NCBI GenBank assembly: GCA_004552445.1
Contig: SFOJ01000011.1
Span: forward strand, 1 to 58,378
Source: Mollicutes bacterium
GTDB taxonomy: Bacteria > Bacillota_I > Bacilli_A > RF39 > UBA660
Direction of reading: 5' to 3'
DNA: 58,378 nt
A program made the translations under genes and the position numbers. Positions within the stretch are counted from its first letter, which is position 1, and every line of letters begins with the position of its first letter. Below the pieces are notes generated by a model. It saw nothing but the letters and a program-made list of their open reading frames with translations. It did not search any database and was not told where the DNA came from. Below are positions 16,171 through 23,700 of this stretch, piece by piece.

Positions 16171-16892
16171 TATTCCTCCATAAGATTATAATTTAATAAA
16201 CAATTAAATCCATTAAATTTTTTGTTAATAACTCCTACTACAATATCATTTCTTTCTCCTATACCATCTATATATACTTTTTTTGGCATAAAACATTTTA
16301 ATAAAGATGAATTTTCTATTGTTTTAAATGGTACTAAAAAGAATTTTTCTTTTATATCTTTATTTATAATTATTACATTTTTATTTGTATATGGTTCAAC
16401 TAATCTATTTCCTGTATCCATATAACCATTCAGATATAGAACATTTCCATTTTTAAGATATATTGTTACTTTGTGTCTTAACTTCATTACATTCTTTAGA
16501 TTATATGTTAATTTCTTTAATATATTCATAATTAATGGTATTAATATTAAATAATATTTATATTTTACTAAAGATTCAATTTTTAAATAATAAAGGGTTC
16601 CTCCCAAAAAAAATGAAAACATATAAAAATATAATAAGTTCTTTAAAAATTCTTTTAAATTTATATATCCAAAAGATATAAAATTCATAATAACTCCAAT
16701 TGATAGTTTAAAAAGAGTTAATTCTATATTATTTAAGTTTATGAATAAATATAAAAGTGATATTTCTCCTACTATTGAAGAAATAATTAATCTTGAATTT
16801 TTAACGTTTAATTTCAATATTGAGCTTGTAGTTTTAAGTATTATAAAATCTATTATAAAGTTTAATATTATAAGTTCATCTATGTATATCAT
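16170..16892 (-). CDS. spoIIGA: Sporulation sigma-E factor-processing peptidase
   Basis: 240 residues from the ATG at 16892 ('MIYIDELIILNFIIDF'), the normal SpoIIGA start; the longer frame adds a non-homologous 12 residues, and GGTGAT precedes the chosen ATG. Five hydrophobic helices fill residues 5-145. The cytosolic domain has the aspartic protease motif in 'GYMDTGNRL' near 165. In the family a dimer cleaves pro-SigE at the septum once activated by the forespore SpoIIR. It is immediately upstream of sigE. Confidence 0.92.
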   Translation of the reverse strand: MIYIDELIILNFIIDFIILKTTSSILKLNVKNSRLIISSIVGEISLLYLFINLNNIELTLFKLSIGVIMNFISFGYINLKEFLKNLLYFYMFSFFLGGTLYYLKIESLVKYKYYLILIPLIMNILKKLTYNLKNVMKLRHKVTIYLKNGNVLYLNGYMDTGNRLVEPYTNKNVIIINKDIKEKFFLVPFKTIENSSLLKCFMPKKVYIDGIGERNDIVVGVINKKFNGFNCLLNYNLMEE

Positions 16893-16913
16893 TGTATCAC
16901 CATAATAATTGTA

Positions 16914-16951
16914 TAAAAAAAGAAGCAATTTTTTTGTCGAATTATTGCTCC
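16914..16951 (-). terminator. Terminator after the 16942-17796 gene
   Basis: On the minus strand GGAGCAAT / ATTGCTTC pair as an 8-bp stem (one G-U) and are followed by seven T. The stem overlaps the last codons of the gene and isolates it from spoIIGA. Confidence 0.7.
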
Positions 16952-17796
16952 TTATTTGTTTTTTTTAATTTCATTTCATTAGATTGAATTTGTGATTTGT
17001 TGTATCTTGTTGGTAATATTCTTTTTGAATCAGGCATGTTGTAATCTCTTATAAAGAATCCAAAGTCCCTTAACCTTCTTCTACTTATTTGATAGTCTCC
17101 ATTTGATAATCTAATAATTCTTCCTTCACTATCTCTTTCTACTATTAAGTTATTAAATAGTCTATAGGCATATTCAGCCATATTCATAGGATCATATCCT
17201 TGAAACCTGCATTTATCTACTATTTCAAATAAATCTTCTATATTTTCTATTACTACTCTATATATACAAAATTCATTTGCTAGTGCTTTGAAAAAGTCAT
17301 AATCTAATGATTTTGCATGTGATACTAAACAGTTTTTAATAAAGTTTTTATCTAAGTATTTTTTATCTTCTTGATATAATATAGGTATATATTTTATTCT
17401 TCTTTCGTAGTGTATATCTCCTGGCTTTTCATCTACACTATTCTTATTTTCAAAATAACATATGTTTATATCTGGTTTAAAGCCTTCTTTTGTTTTTGTT
17501 TGATTTTTTAAATATTCGATTAAACCTTCTTCATCAAAACTTTGTGTAAAGTTATCTATTTCAGATATTGTCATTTTTGGTGTTAACCTATTATATACAT
17601 GAACTAATACTATATATTTTCCATTACTATCTTTTTCGCAAGTTACGTTTCCAAAATAATATTTAGTTGTTTTTTTTCTATTATTTTTTTCTATTATATC
17701 AAGTGTCTTTCTATATTCATCTAATGAACAATACTCTCTTCTAGTTACACCCAAATATTCTACTATCGAATATCTTTTTGTCTCTTTCTTTTCCAT
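16942..17796 (-). CDS. Hypothetical protein, soluble
   Basis: 284 residues with no transmembrane segment and no family I recognise. It is rich in charged and aromatic residues. The first ~70 residues contain a strand-like segment ('KYYFGNVTCEKDSNGKYIVL'); the middle has 'YERRIKYIPILYQEDKKYLD'; the last third is strongly basic ('YQISRRRLRDFGFFIRDYN'). The start has GGGGGTAGGG ahead of the ATG, and a clean sigma-A-type promoter lies 25-55 bases upstream. It is monocistronic, between its own promoter and terminator. The basic tail could bind nucleic acid, but this is only a guess. Confidence 0.65.
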   Translation of the reverse strand: MEKKETKRYSIVEYLGVTRREYCSLDEYRKTLDIIEKNNRKKTTKYYFGNVTCEKDSNGKYIVLVHVYNRLTPKMTISEIDNFTQSFDEEGLIEYLKNQTKTKEGFKPDINICYFENKNSVDEKPGDIHYERRIKYIPILYQEDKKYLDKNFIKNCLVSHAKSLDYDFFKALANEFCIYRVVIENIEDLFEIVDKCRFQGYDPMNMAEYAYRLFNNLIVERDSEGRIIRLSNGDYQISRRRLRDFGFFIRDYNMPDSKRILPTRYNKSQIQSNEMKLKKTNKEQ

Positions 17797-17820
17797 ACCC
17801 TACCCCCAACTTTACCGATT

Positions 17821-17849
17821 ATTCTACTAAAAAAAATATAAAAAGTCAA
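17821..17849 (-). promoter_or_regulatory. Sigma-A-type promoter of the 17796 gene
   Basis: On the minus strand TTGACT (17849-17844), 17-base spacer, TAGAAT (17826-17821). Confidence 0.65.
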
Positions 17850-17918
17850 TTTTCACTTTACTAAAATCTAAAAGTATGTTAAATTATATGTGACTTAAAA
17901 AGAGGAGGCAAGTTTAAA

Positions 17919-18080
17919 ATGGCAAAAAATGTATCAAATAGAAAAAATATGAGTGCTCAAAATAGACCTTTTTCATTAAAGGCAACTAAAAAAACTCAAA
18001 AAGTTAATTTACAAACAGTTGTAGTTGATGGAAAAAAAGTTAGAATGTCAACTAAAGAAATTAAATCTTTAAATAAGTAA
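17919..18080 (+). CDS. rpmB: Ribosomal protein bL28 (short form)
   Basis: 53 residues. The frame starts at an ATG behind GAGGAGG. 'MAKNVSNRKNMSAQNRPFSL' and 'KVNLQTVVVDGKKVRMSTKE' followed by IKSLNK align with bL28: the NLQ...DGK..R.ST..(I/L)KS block is the family signature. It lacks the Cys residues of zinc-binding variants and is about 9 residues shorter than the Bacillus protein, with the 5' half most diverged. It stands alone on the plus strand with its own terminator. Weak TTTACT-N17-TAAATT hexamers upstream may be the promoter. Confidence 0.78.
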   Translation: MAKNVSNRKNMSAQNRPFSLKATKKTQKVNLQTVVVDGKKVRMSTKEIKSLNK

Positions 18081-18084
18081 TTAA

Positions 18085-18114
18085 AAAATGATTGATTATT
18101 TCAATCATTTTTTT
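18085..18114 (+). terminator. Terminator after rpmB
   Basis: An 11-bp perfect stem (AAAATGATTGA / TCAATCATTTT) with a 5-base loop and seven T. It may also serve the convergent murB transcript. Confidence 0.75.
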
Positions 18115-18117
18115 GTA

Positions 18118-18996
18118 TCATTTTATTATTTCTTGTTCTAGAACTAAATCTATATTGTAGTTCTTTTTTATTTTATCTTTAATCAAATGTATTAATTTAA
18201 TTATGTCTTCACTTGTAGCATTATCATAATTTATTATAAAGTTTGCATGTTTTTCACTTATCCTTGCTCCACCTTCAGTAAAACCTTTTAATCCAGAGTC
18301 ATCTATTAGTTTTCCTGCAGATACTCCTTCTGGATTTCTAAATACACTTCCACAATTTGGATATTCTAGTGGTTGTGTTTCTATTCTTTTTAGTGTTCTT
18401 TCTTCTATTGTCTTTTTTATTTCTTCTTTACTACCCTTTTCAAGTTTAATGTTGCAAGATAATACGATTAAATCTTTTTTATGTTTTAACAGTGAATCTC
18501 TATATTTAAATTCTAATTCTTTGTTTTCAAGTGTTACTATTTTTTCGTTATCAAGTAATGTTACGTCTACTAATATTTCACTCATTGATGATTTGTATGC
18601 TCCTGCATTTCCATAGATAGCACCACCTATGGTTCCAGGTATACCTGTTGCCCATTCTATTCCAGTATAGCCTTTATTTGATAATTCGTTTGCTAGTTTA
18701 TTAAGCATATATCCACTTTCAACATATATCATATTATCATTAATAGCGCATTTATTTAAATTATCTAATTTAATTATTACTCCATCATAATACTTAGGTA
18801 ATATTATATTAGATCCATTACCTAGAACAAACCATTTATAGTTATTTTTCTTTATTATTTTTAATGATTCTATTAATTGTTCTATATTACTTGGAAATAT
18901 AATTATTTTGCAATAACAATCTAATTTATATGTATTATATTTTTTTAAACTTTCATTTTCTAATGTTTTACAAATTTTGCTTAGTTCTTTTATCAT
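18118..18996 (-). CDS. murB: UDP-N-acetylenolpyruvoylglucosamine reductase
   Basis: 292 residues. FAD-binding type-4 domain blocks are present: 'FVLGNGSNIILPKYYDGVII' near 65, 'GIEWATGIPGTIGGAIYGNAG' near 120. The substrate domain has 'PNCGSVFRNPEGVSAGKLID' near 220, with the catalytic Ser, and 'GGARISEKHANFIIN' near 260. It reduces the enolpyruvyl group to lactyl in UDP-MurNAc synthesis, using NADPH, in the cytoplasm. It overlaps the preceding thioredoxin-like protein gene by one base, so the two are co-transcribed. Confidence 0.94.
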   Translation of the reverse strand: MIKELSKICKTLENESLKKYNTYKLDCYCKIIIFPSNIEQLIESLKIIKKNNYKWFVLGNGSNIILPKYYDGVIIKLDNLNKCAINDNMIYVESGYMLNKLANELSNKGYTGIEWATGIPGTIGGAIYGNAGAYKSSMSEILVDVTLLDNEKIVTLENKELEFKYRDSLLKHKKDLIVLSCNIKLEKGSKEEIKKTIEERTLKRIETQPLEYPNCGSVFRNPEGVSAGKLIDDSGLKGFTEGGARISEKHANFIINYDNATSEDIIKLIHLIKDKIKKNYNIDLVLEQEIIK

Positions 18997-19526
18997 TATT
19001 TTAAATATTCTTCTATTTTGTCAGCACCAACGATGTACTTTGAAACCTTTCCATTAGTTATTCTAATCATTGTTACATCATTTATTTTTAAATCACTATC
19101 CTTTTTTACGTTAGTATTTTCTTTATCTGACTTATACTTTGAATTTTCAGATTTACTCATATCAACTTTGTATGCTCTTAATTTATAGTTTTCAGCTAAA
19201 GAGTTTACATAAGGATTTATATTTTTTGAATAATCATCAAAAATTACTATATAATCTTTTTCCGGTCTATTAAATACAGTACCAATCATTATATACTCTG
19301 TACTTATTTCTGTTGCTTCTTTTGATGGCTTTGTATATCCTGCTTCAAATACTCCTAGTTTTTCTAATCCTAATACTCCTAGATATACAATTCCAATAAA
19401 TACTAATACTGAAGCTAAAACTATAAAGAAATTCTTAAAGCCATCTGCTTCATTCATACTATGATTTGTTTTATTTCTTTCTCTTTTTGGTCTTTTATAC
19501 TTAATTCCCATATTATTTTTTGACAT
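18996..19526 (-). CDS. Membrane-anchored protein, possibly thioredoxin-like
   Basis: 176 residues. A basic cytoplasmic head (1-28, 'KYKRPKRERNK') and one transmembrane helix (about 32-53, 'FFIVLASVLVFIGIVYLGVL') lead to an outer domain of ~120 residues. The outer part has a strand 'KDYIVIFDDYSKN', a helix and 'VTMIRITNGKVSKYIVG', a pattern like a thioredoxin fold without a CxxC. It abuts murB. Function unknown; a wall-related role is suggested only by the neighbour. Confidence 0.6.
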   Translation of the reverse strand: MSKNNMGIKYKRPKRERNKTNHSMNEADGFKNFFIVLASVLVFIGIVYLGVLGLEKLGVFEAGYTKPSKEATEISTEYIMIGTVFNRPEKDYIVIFDDYSKNINPYVNSLAENYKLRAYKVDMSKSENSKYKSDKENTNVKKDSDLKINDVTMIRITNGKVSKYIVGADKIEEYLK

Positions 19527-19584
19527 TTTATCACTCTCCGTACTAAAATTATAGCATATTTATGGGAAATGTACTAATAATTTG

Positions 19585-19613
19585 TTGATTTTTAATAAAA
19601 AATATTATATAAT
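19585..19613 (+). promoter_or_regulatory. Sigma-A-type promoter of rpsD
   Basis: TTGATT (19585-19590), 17-base spacer, TATAAT (19608-19613). Transcription would start near 19620, giving a ~150-base leader. Confidence 0.75.
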
Positions 19614-19624
19614 TTACTAAGTAT

Positions 19625-19752
19625 TTATTTGGCAGTGCCTAAATAAATTGTAATGTGTTTCTTTGAAAAAATATAAGTAACTTCTGCCAAGGCGAAAGTA
19701 ATTAAGAAACTCCCTATAATTTATATGGTGGCCTTTAATACAAATATTTGTA
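19625..19752 (+). promoter_or_regulatory. rpsD leader RNA with pseudoknot (S4 autoregulatory leader candidate)
   Basis: Two perfect 7-bp complementarities interleave: TTGGCAG (19629-19635) with CTGCCAA (19684-19690), and GTTTCTT (19657-19663) with AAGAAAC (19704-19710). This order can only form a pseudoknot. S4 is known to repress its own synthesis in Bacillus through the rpsD leader and in enterics through a pseudoknot, so this is very likely the S4 binding site. A palindrome, TACAAATATTTGTA, lies just before the AGGAGG. Confidence 0.75.
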
Positions 19753-19770
19753 GAAGGAGGAACAAATACT

Positions 19771-20370
19771 ATGTCAAGATATATCGGACCTGCATTCAAA
19801 AAATCTAGAAGATATGGTTTTTCAACACTTGAAACTGGTAAGGAATTAAGACGTAAACCTACAGCTCCAGGAATTCATGGTACTAGTAGAAGAAAACTTA
19901 GTGAATATGGTGTTCAATTACAAGAAAAACAAAAAGTTAGATTTATGTATGGACTTTCTGAAAAACAATTCAGAAAAACATTTGATGCTGCTGGTAAGAT
20001 GCAAGGAATTCATGGTACTAACTTATTAATACTTTTAGAAAGTAGATTAGATAACTTAGTATATAGAATGGGATTTGCTAAAACTAGAAGAGCTGCAAGA
20101 CAAATTGTTAATCATGGACATATCTTAGTTGATGGTAAGAAAGTTGATATTCCATCATTCAGAGTTAAAGTTGGTAGTGTTATTTCTGTTAAAGAAAATT
20201 CACTAGATCATCCAGTAATCAATGAATGTGTTAATATGGATATTAATATTCCTGCCTATGTTTCAGTTGATAAAGCTAAGAAATGTGGTACTTATGTAAG
20301 ATATCCAGAACGTGAAGAATTAAATTCTGAAGTTAATGATGCATTAATCGTTGAATACTACAATAGATAG
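19771..20370 (+). CDS. rpsD: Ribosomal protein uS4
   Basis: 199 residues, full length. The N-terminus 'MSRYIGPAFKKSRRYGFSTL' and the S4 RNA-binding domain ('LESRLDNLVYRMGFAKTRRAARQIVNHGHILVDG', about 90-125, cited here only as a landmark) are intact. It binds 16S rRNA early in 30S assembly and probably represses its own mRNA through the pseudoknot leader. AGAAGGAGG precedes the ATG. As in Bacillus it is a stand-alone gene outside the main ribosomal clusters, with its own promoter and terminator. Confidence 0.97.
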   Translation: MSRYIGPAFKKSRRYGFSTLETGKELRRKPTAPGIHGTSRRKLSEYGVQLQEKQKVRFMYGLSEKQFRKTFDAAGKMQGIHGTNLLILLESRLDNLVYRMGFAKTRRAARQIVNHGHILVDGKKVDIPSFRVKVGSVISVKENSLDHPVINECVNMDINIPAYVSVDKAKKCGTYVRYPEREELNSEVNDALIVEYYNR

Positions 20371-20376
20371 TAAACT

Positions 20377-20406
20377 AAAAGACTTGATTGAATCAAGTCT
20401 TTTTTA
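20377..20406 (+). terminator. Terminator after rpsD
   Basis: AAAGACTTGATT / AATCAAGTCTTT form a long stem with a tight loop and six T. It lies between the convergent rpsD and folD. Confidence 0.8.
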
Positions 20407-21261
20407 TTGGTTTAAATCGGATATATCAACTATTCCATTTTGATTTTTATATGCTTCAAATGTATTTTTTAAAAGCATTGATACTGTCATAGGACCAACT
20501 CCTCCTGGAACTGGTGTTAGGTATTCACATAGTTCTTCTACATTTGGATTAACATCTCCATAAATTTTTCCATCTTCTCTATTTATTCCTACATCAATAA
20601 TAATAGAATCTTTTTTTATCATACTCTTATCAATAAGATATTTTTTACCTACTGCTACTACTAGAATATCTGCATCTTTTGTATAACTCTTTAAATTTTT
20701 TGTTTTACTATGACACATAGTTACTGTTGCATTTTTATTTAAACATTCTAACATTAATGGTTTACCTACTAAATTACTTCTTCCTACTATTACTACATGT
20801 TTTCCTTCTAAATCAATTTTATATTCCTTAAATATTTCCATTATACCTTTAGGCGTACATGGAGTTAAGCATTTTTCATTTTGAATTAGTTTTCCAGCTT
20901 GGATATTTGTAAGTCCATCTACATCTTTTGATGGATCAATAGTATTAATAATTTTTGATACATTGAAATTTTCAGGAATTGGTAATTGTACTATAATTCC
21001 ATTTATACTTTTATCTTTATTTAATTGCTTTATTTTTCTAATAACCACTTCTTCTTTTACACAGCTTGCATAGTCTAAATGTAGAAAACTCATTCCTACA
21101 TACTCACATGCTTTCTTTTTATTCTTTACATAAACTTCACTAGCTGCATCATCTCCGATGGTAACGACAGCTAATATTGGTGTTTGAAAGTATGAATTTA
21201 CATTTCCTTTTAATTCATCTTTTATCTTTGCACTTAAACTTTTTCCATCTAATATTTTCAT
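20404..21261 (-). CDS. folD: Bifunctional methylenetetrahydrofolate dehydrogenase/cyclohydrolase
   Basis: 285 residues from the ATG at 21261 ('MKILDGKSLSAKIK'); the longer frame starting at 21285 reaches back into the upstream gene. Signature blocks: 'DAASEVYVKNKKKACEYVGM' with the catalytic Lys near 52, 'QLPIPENFN', 'KDVDGL' near 118, and 'VVIVGRSNLVGKP' and 'TPVPGGVGPMT' in the NADP domain. It interconverts methylene- and formyl-tetrahydrofolate for purine and fMet-tRNA synthesis. It follows the ppiB-like gene with a one-base gap. Confidence 0.95.
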   Translation of the reverse strand: MKILDGKSLSAKIKDELKGNVNSYFQTPILAVVTIGDDAASEVYVKNKKKACEYVGMSFLHLDYASCVKEEVVIRKIKQLNKDKSINGIIVQLPIPENFNVSKIINTIDPSKDVDGLTNIQAGKLIQNEKCLTPCTPKGIMEIFKEYKIDLEGKHVVIVGRSNLVGKPLMLECLNKNATVTMCHSKTKNLKSYTKDADILVVAVGKKYLIDKSMIKKDSIIIDVGINREDGKIYGDVNPNVEELCEYLTPVPGGVGPMTVSMLLKNTFEAYKNQNGIVDISDLNQ

Positions 21262-21262
21262 T

Positions 21263-21934
21263 TTATTCCTCATATAAAGTAACAAATCTTATTGAATTCA
21301 TTTTAATATCATTAAGTGGTTTATCATTTTGATCAGTAGATGTTGTAGCTATTTTATCAAGAATATCATAACCATTTAATAGTTTTCCAAATGATGCATA
21401 GCTTCCATCTAAGAAATTTGAATCTTGATGAACAATAAAGAATTGACTTGATGCTGAATTTAATGTATCTTCTGTTTCAGGATTACTTCCACGTCTTGCC
21501 ATTGAAAGAACTCCTCTTGTATGAGATATATTGTTTTTTATACCATTTATTTCAAATTCACCTTTGATTTCTTTTTCACTTCCACCCATTCCTGTACCAG
21601 TTGGATCTCCAGTTTGAATCATAAAATCTTTTATAACTCTATGAAATATAATTCCATCGTAGAATTTTTCTTTAATTAATTCTTTTATATTTTCTACTGT
21701 TATTGGAGCAATTTTTGGATAAAGTTCAGCAATCATAATTCCATAATTATTAACATCAATCTTAATATAATTTGTTACTTCTTCACTTTCTATATATTTT
21801 TTATTTTCAATATTGTATATTGTTTTTCCATTTACTTTTTCAGTAGTATAATTCATTTTCTTTTCCTCCTCACTACATCCACAAAGCATAAATAATAAGC
21901 ATAAACATAAAACATATTTTAAATACTTTCTCAT
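21263..21934 (-). CDS. Lipoprotein peptidyl-prolyl isomerase (cyclophilin)
   Basis: 223 residues from the ATG at 21934, which has GGAAGG at good spacing; the GTG at 21943 overlaps that site. The N-terminal 'MRKYLKYVLCLCLLFMLCGC' is a lipoprotein signal with lipobox LCGC. Residues ~60-220 are a cyclophilin domain: 'FYDGIIFHRVIKDFMIQTGD' carries the active-site Arg, and 'SSQFFIVH' and 'YASFGKLLNGYDIL' follow. It would assist folding of exported proteins on the outer face of the membrane. Neighbours are folD (downstream) and trmK (upstream). Confidence 0.9.
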   Translation of the reverse strand: MRKYLKYVLCLCLLFMLCGCSEEEKKMNYTTEKVNGKTIYNIENKKYIESEEVTNYIKIDVNNYGIMIAELYPKIAPITVENIKELIKEKFYDGIIFHRVIKDFMIQTGDPTGTGMGGSEKEIKGEFEINGIKNNISHTRGVLSMARRGSNPETEDTLNSASSQFFIVHQDSNFLDGSYASFGKLLNGYDILDKIATTSTDQNDKPLNDIKMNSIRFVTLYEE

Positions 21935-21992
21935 TTTAATCACCTTCCAATTATAAATTGTAGCATATATATTTTAAAATAAAAAGCACTAA

Positions 21993-22616
21993 TTAAATAG
22001 TACTCTCTATAAGTGTTATCATTTCATCTATTTTAATGTTTCTATCTTTTGAACTTTTTTTAATTGTTTTGTATTTATTTAATAGATGATTTAGATATTC
22101 TTTATATAATTCATTATCTACTTGATTTAAACCAACTAGTAATTCTTTTTGTGAATATTTTTTTACTCCTTTGGTAAATAGTATTAAATTATAGTATTTA
22201 TTATTTTCTTTTATTATTAATTCTTTATCTACTTTATAGTTTAATTCATTCATTTTATCTCTTAAAATATCGTGATAATTATTAGAAATAGTTATTATTT
22301 TATTAAATTTTATTTTTGTACTATTTAATATTTCTAATATTGTATGTGTACCCATTCCTGATAATACTAATGTATCAGCTTCTTTTTCTTTTATATTTTG
22401 AAGACCATTTGATACTCTTAAGTCTATTAAATTATCTAGTCCTAATTTTCTTATATCAAGCGATGCTCTTTCAATCACTTTTGGACTTTTATCACTTGCG
22501 ATAGATTTTTGATTTCTTTTTGCTAGTAGTATTCCTAGTTTTGCTTGATCACACCCTACATCTACTACTCTATCTTTTAAGTCTATGAATGAATATATTG
22601 CTTCGATTCTATTCAA
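21993..22616 (-). CDS. trmK: tRNA (adenine22-N1)-methyltransferase
   Basis: 207 residues. The SAM-binding motif 'RVVDVGCDQAKLGILLAKRN' near 17-36, 'IASDKSP' and 'TLVLSGMGTHTILEIL' near 82 are those of TrmK. The C-terminal ~60 residues are helical and basic. It methylates A22 in the D-loop of tRNAs. It overlaps the end of rpoD by 8 bases, matching the Bacillus order sigA...trmK. Confidence 0.9.
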   Translation of the reverse strand: MNRIEAIYSFIDLKDRVVDVGCDQAKLGILLAKRNQKSIASDKSPKVIERASLDIRKLGLDNLIDLRVSNGLQNIKEKEADTLVLSGMGTHTILEILNSTKIKFNKIITISNNYHDILRDKMNELNYKVDKELIIKENNKYYNLILFTKGVKKYSQKELLVGLNQVDNELYKEYLNHLLNKYKTIKKSSKDRNIKIDEMITLIESTI

Positions 22617-23700
22617 TTAAAAAGTCTTTTAGTTTTTTAGCTCTTGATGGGTGTCTTAATTTTCTAAGAGCCTTTGCTTCTATTTGTCTAATTCTTTCAC
22701 GAGTTACTTTGAATTGTTTTCCTACTTCTTCTAACGTATGACTTGAGCCATCAAATAGACCAAATCTTAATTCAAGTACTTCTTTTTCACGAACTGTTAA
22801 TGTATCTAATACTTCACGTAATTCGTCTTTTAGTATTTCATAAGTTGCGAATTCTTCTGGTGACATTGTTCTTTCATCTGCAAGGAAATCTCCTAGATGT
22901 GAATCATCTTCTTCACCTATTGGAGTTTCTAGAGATACTGGGTCTTGACTTATTTTTCTAATTTCTGCGATTTTATCTACTGATAATCCCATCTTCTTAG
23001 ATAATTCTTGATCAGTTGGTTCTCTATTTAATTCTAAAGTCATTTGTCTTTCTATACGAGCCATTTTATTAATAGTTTCTACCATATGAACTGGTACACG
23101 AATTGTTCTTGCTTGATCTGCAAGTGCACGAGTTATAGCTTGACGAATCCACCATGTCGCATAAGTACTAAATTTATATCCTTTATCATAGTCAAATTTT
23201 TCAACTGCTTTCATAAGACCAATATTTCCTTCTTGAATTAAATCTAAGAATAAAAGTCCACGTCCAACATAACGTTTAGCAATTGATACAACTAAACGAA
23301 GGTTAGATTCTGCTAAAATATTTTTTGCTTTTTCATCACCTTCTGCAACTCTTTTTGATAATTCTTGTTCTTCTTCTTGACTAAGTAAGCTTATTTTACC
23401 TATTTCTTTTAAATACATTCTTACATTGTCATTAACACTCATATCTTTACTTTCATCAGGTACATCATCAATTATAATATCATTTTTTAAATCTATTGGT
23501 GATCCATCTTCTTCATCTTCGGCTCTTACTTCAATGCTATTCTCACTTAATGTATTATATAATTGATCTAATGCATTAGCATCTAAATCTAAATCAATAG
23601 TTTTTTTTGCTATTTGTTCATAAGTTAAATATCCTTGTTTTTTACCTTCCGTTACTAATTCTTTTAATCTTTCTTCAAATGTTTTAATATTATTTACCAT
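22609..23700 (-). CDS. rpoD: Principal RNA polymerase sigma factor (SigA)
   Basis: 363 residues, near Bacillus SigA length. Region 1.1 is present (about 1-75) with an acidic 'EDEEDGSPIDL' patch. Region 2 'FLDLIQEGNIGLMKAVEKFD' and 'YKFSTYATWWIRQAITRALA', and region 4 'LRFGLFDGSSHTLEEVGKQF' with 'VTRERIRQIEAKALRKLR', are complete. It is the housekeeping sigma that reads the TTGACA/TATAAT promoters noted across this window. It overlaps dnaG by 7 bases in the macromolecular-synthesis operon. Confidence 0.98.
   Translation of the reverse strand: MVNNIKTFEERLKELVTEGKKQGYLTYEQIAKKTIDLDLDANALDQLYNTLSENSIEVRAEDEEDGSPIDLKNDIIIDDVPDESKDMSVNDNVRMYLKEIGKISLLSQEEEQELSKRVAEGDEKAKNILAESNLRLVVSIAKRYVGRGLLFLDLIQEGNIGLMKAVEKFDYDKGYKFSTYATWWIRQAITRALADQARTIRVPVHMVETINKMARIERQMTLELNREPTDQELSKKMGLSVDKIAEIRKISQDPVSLETPIGEEDDSHLGDFLADERTMSPEEFATYEILKDELREVLDTLTVREKEVLELRFGLFDGSSHTLEEVGKQFKVTRERIRQIEAKALRKLRHPSRAKKLKDFLIE

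Noticed and set aside
19739..19752. TACAAATATTTGTA before rpsD as a LexA operator, since the lexA promoter has ACAAATATTTGT
   Set aside because: AT-rich palindromes are common at this base composition, rpsD is not an SOS gene, and the site lies in the transcribed leader.
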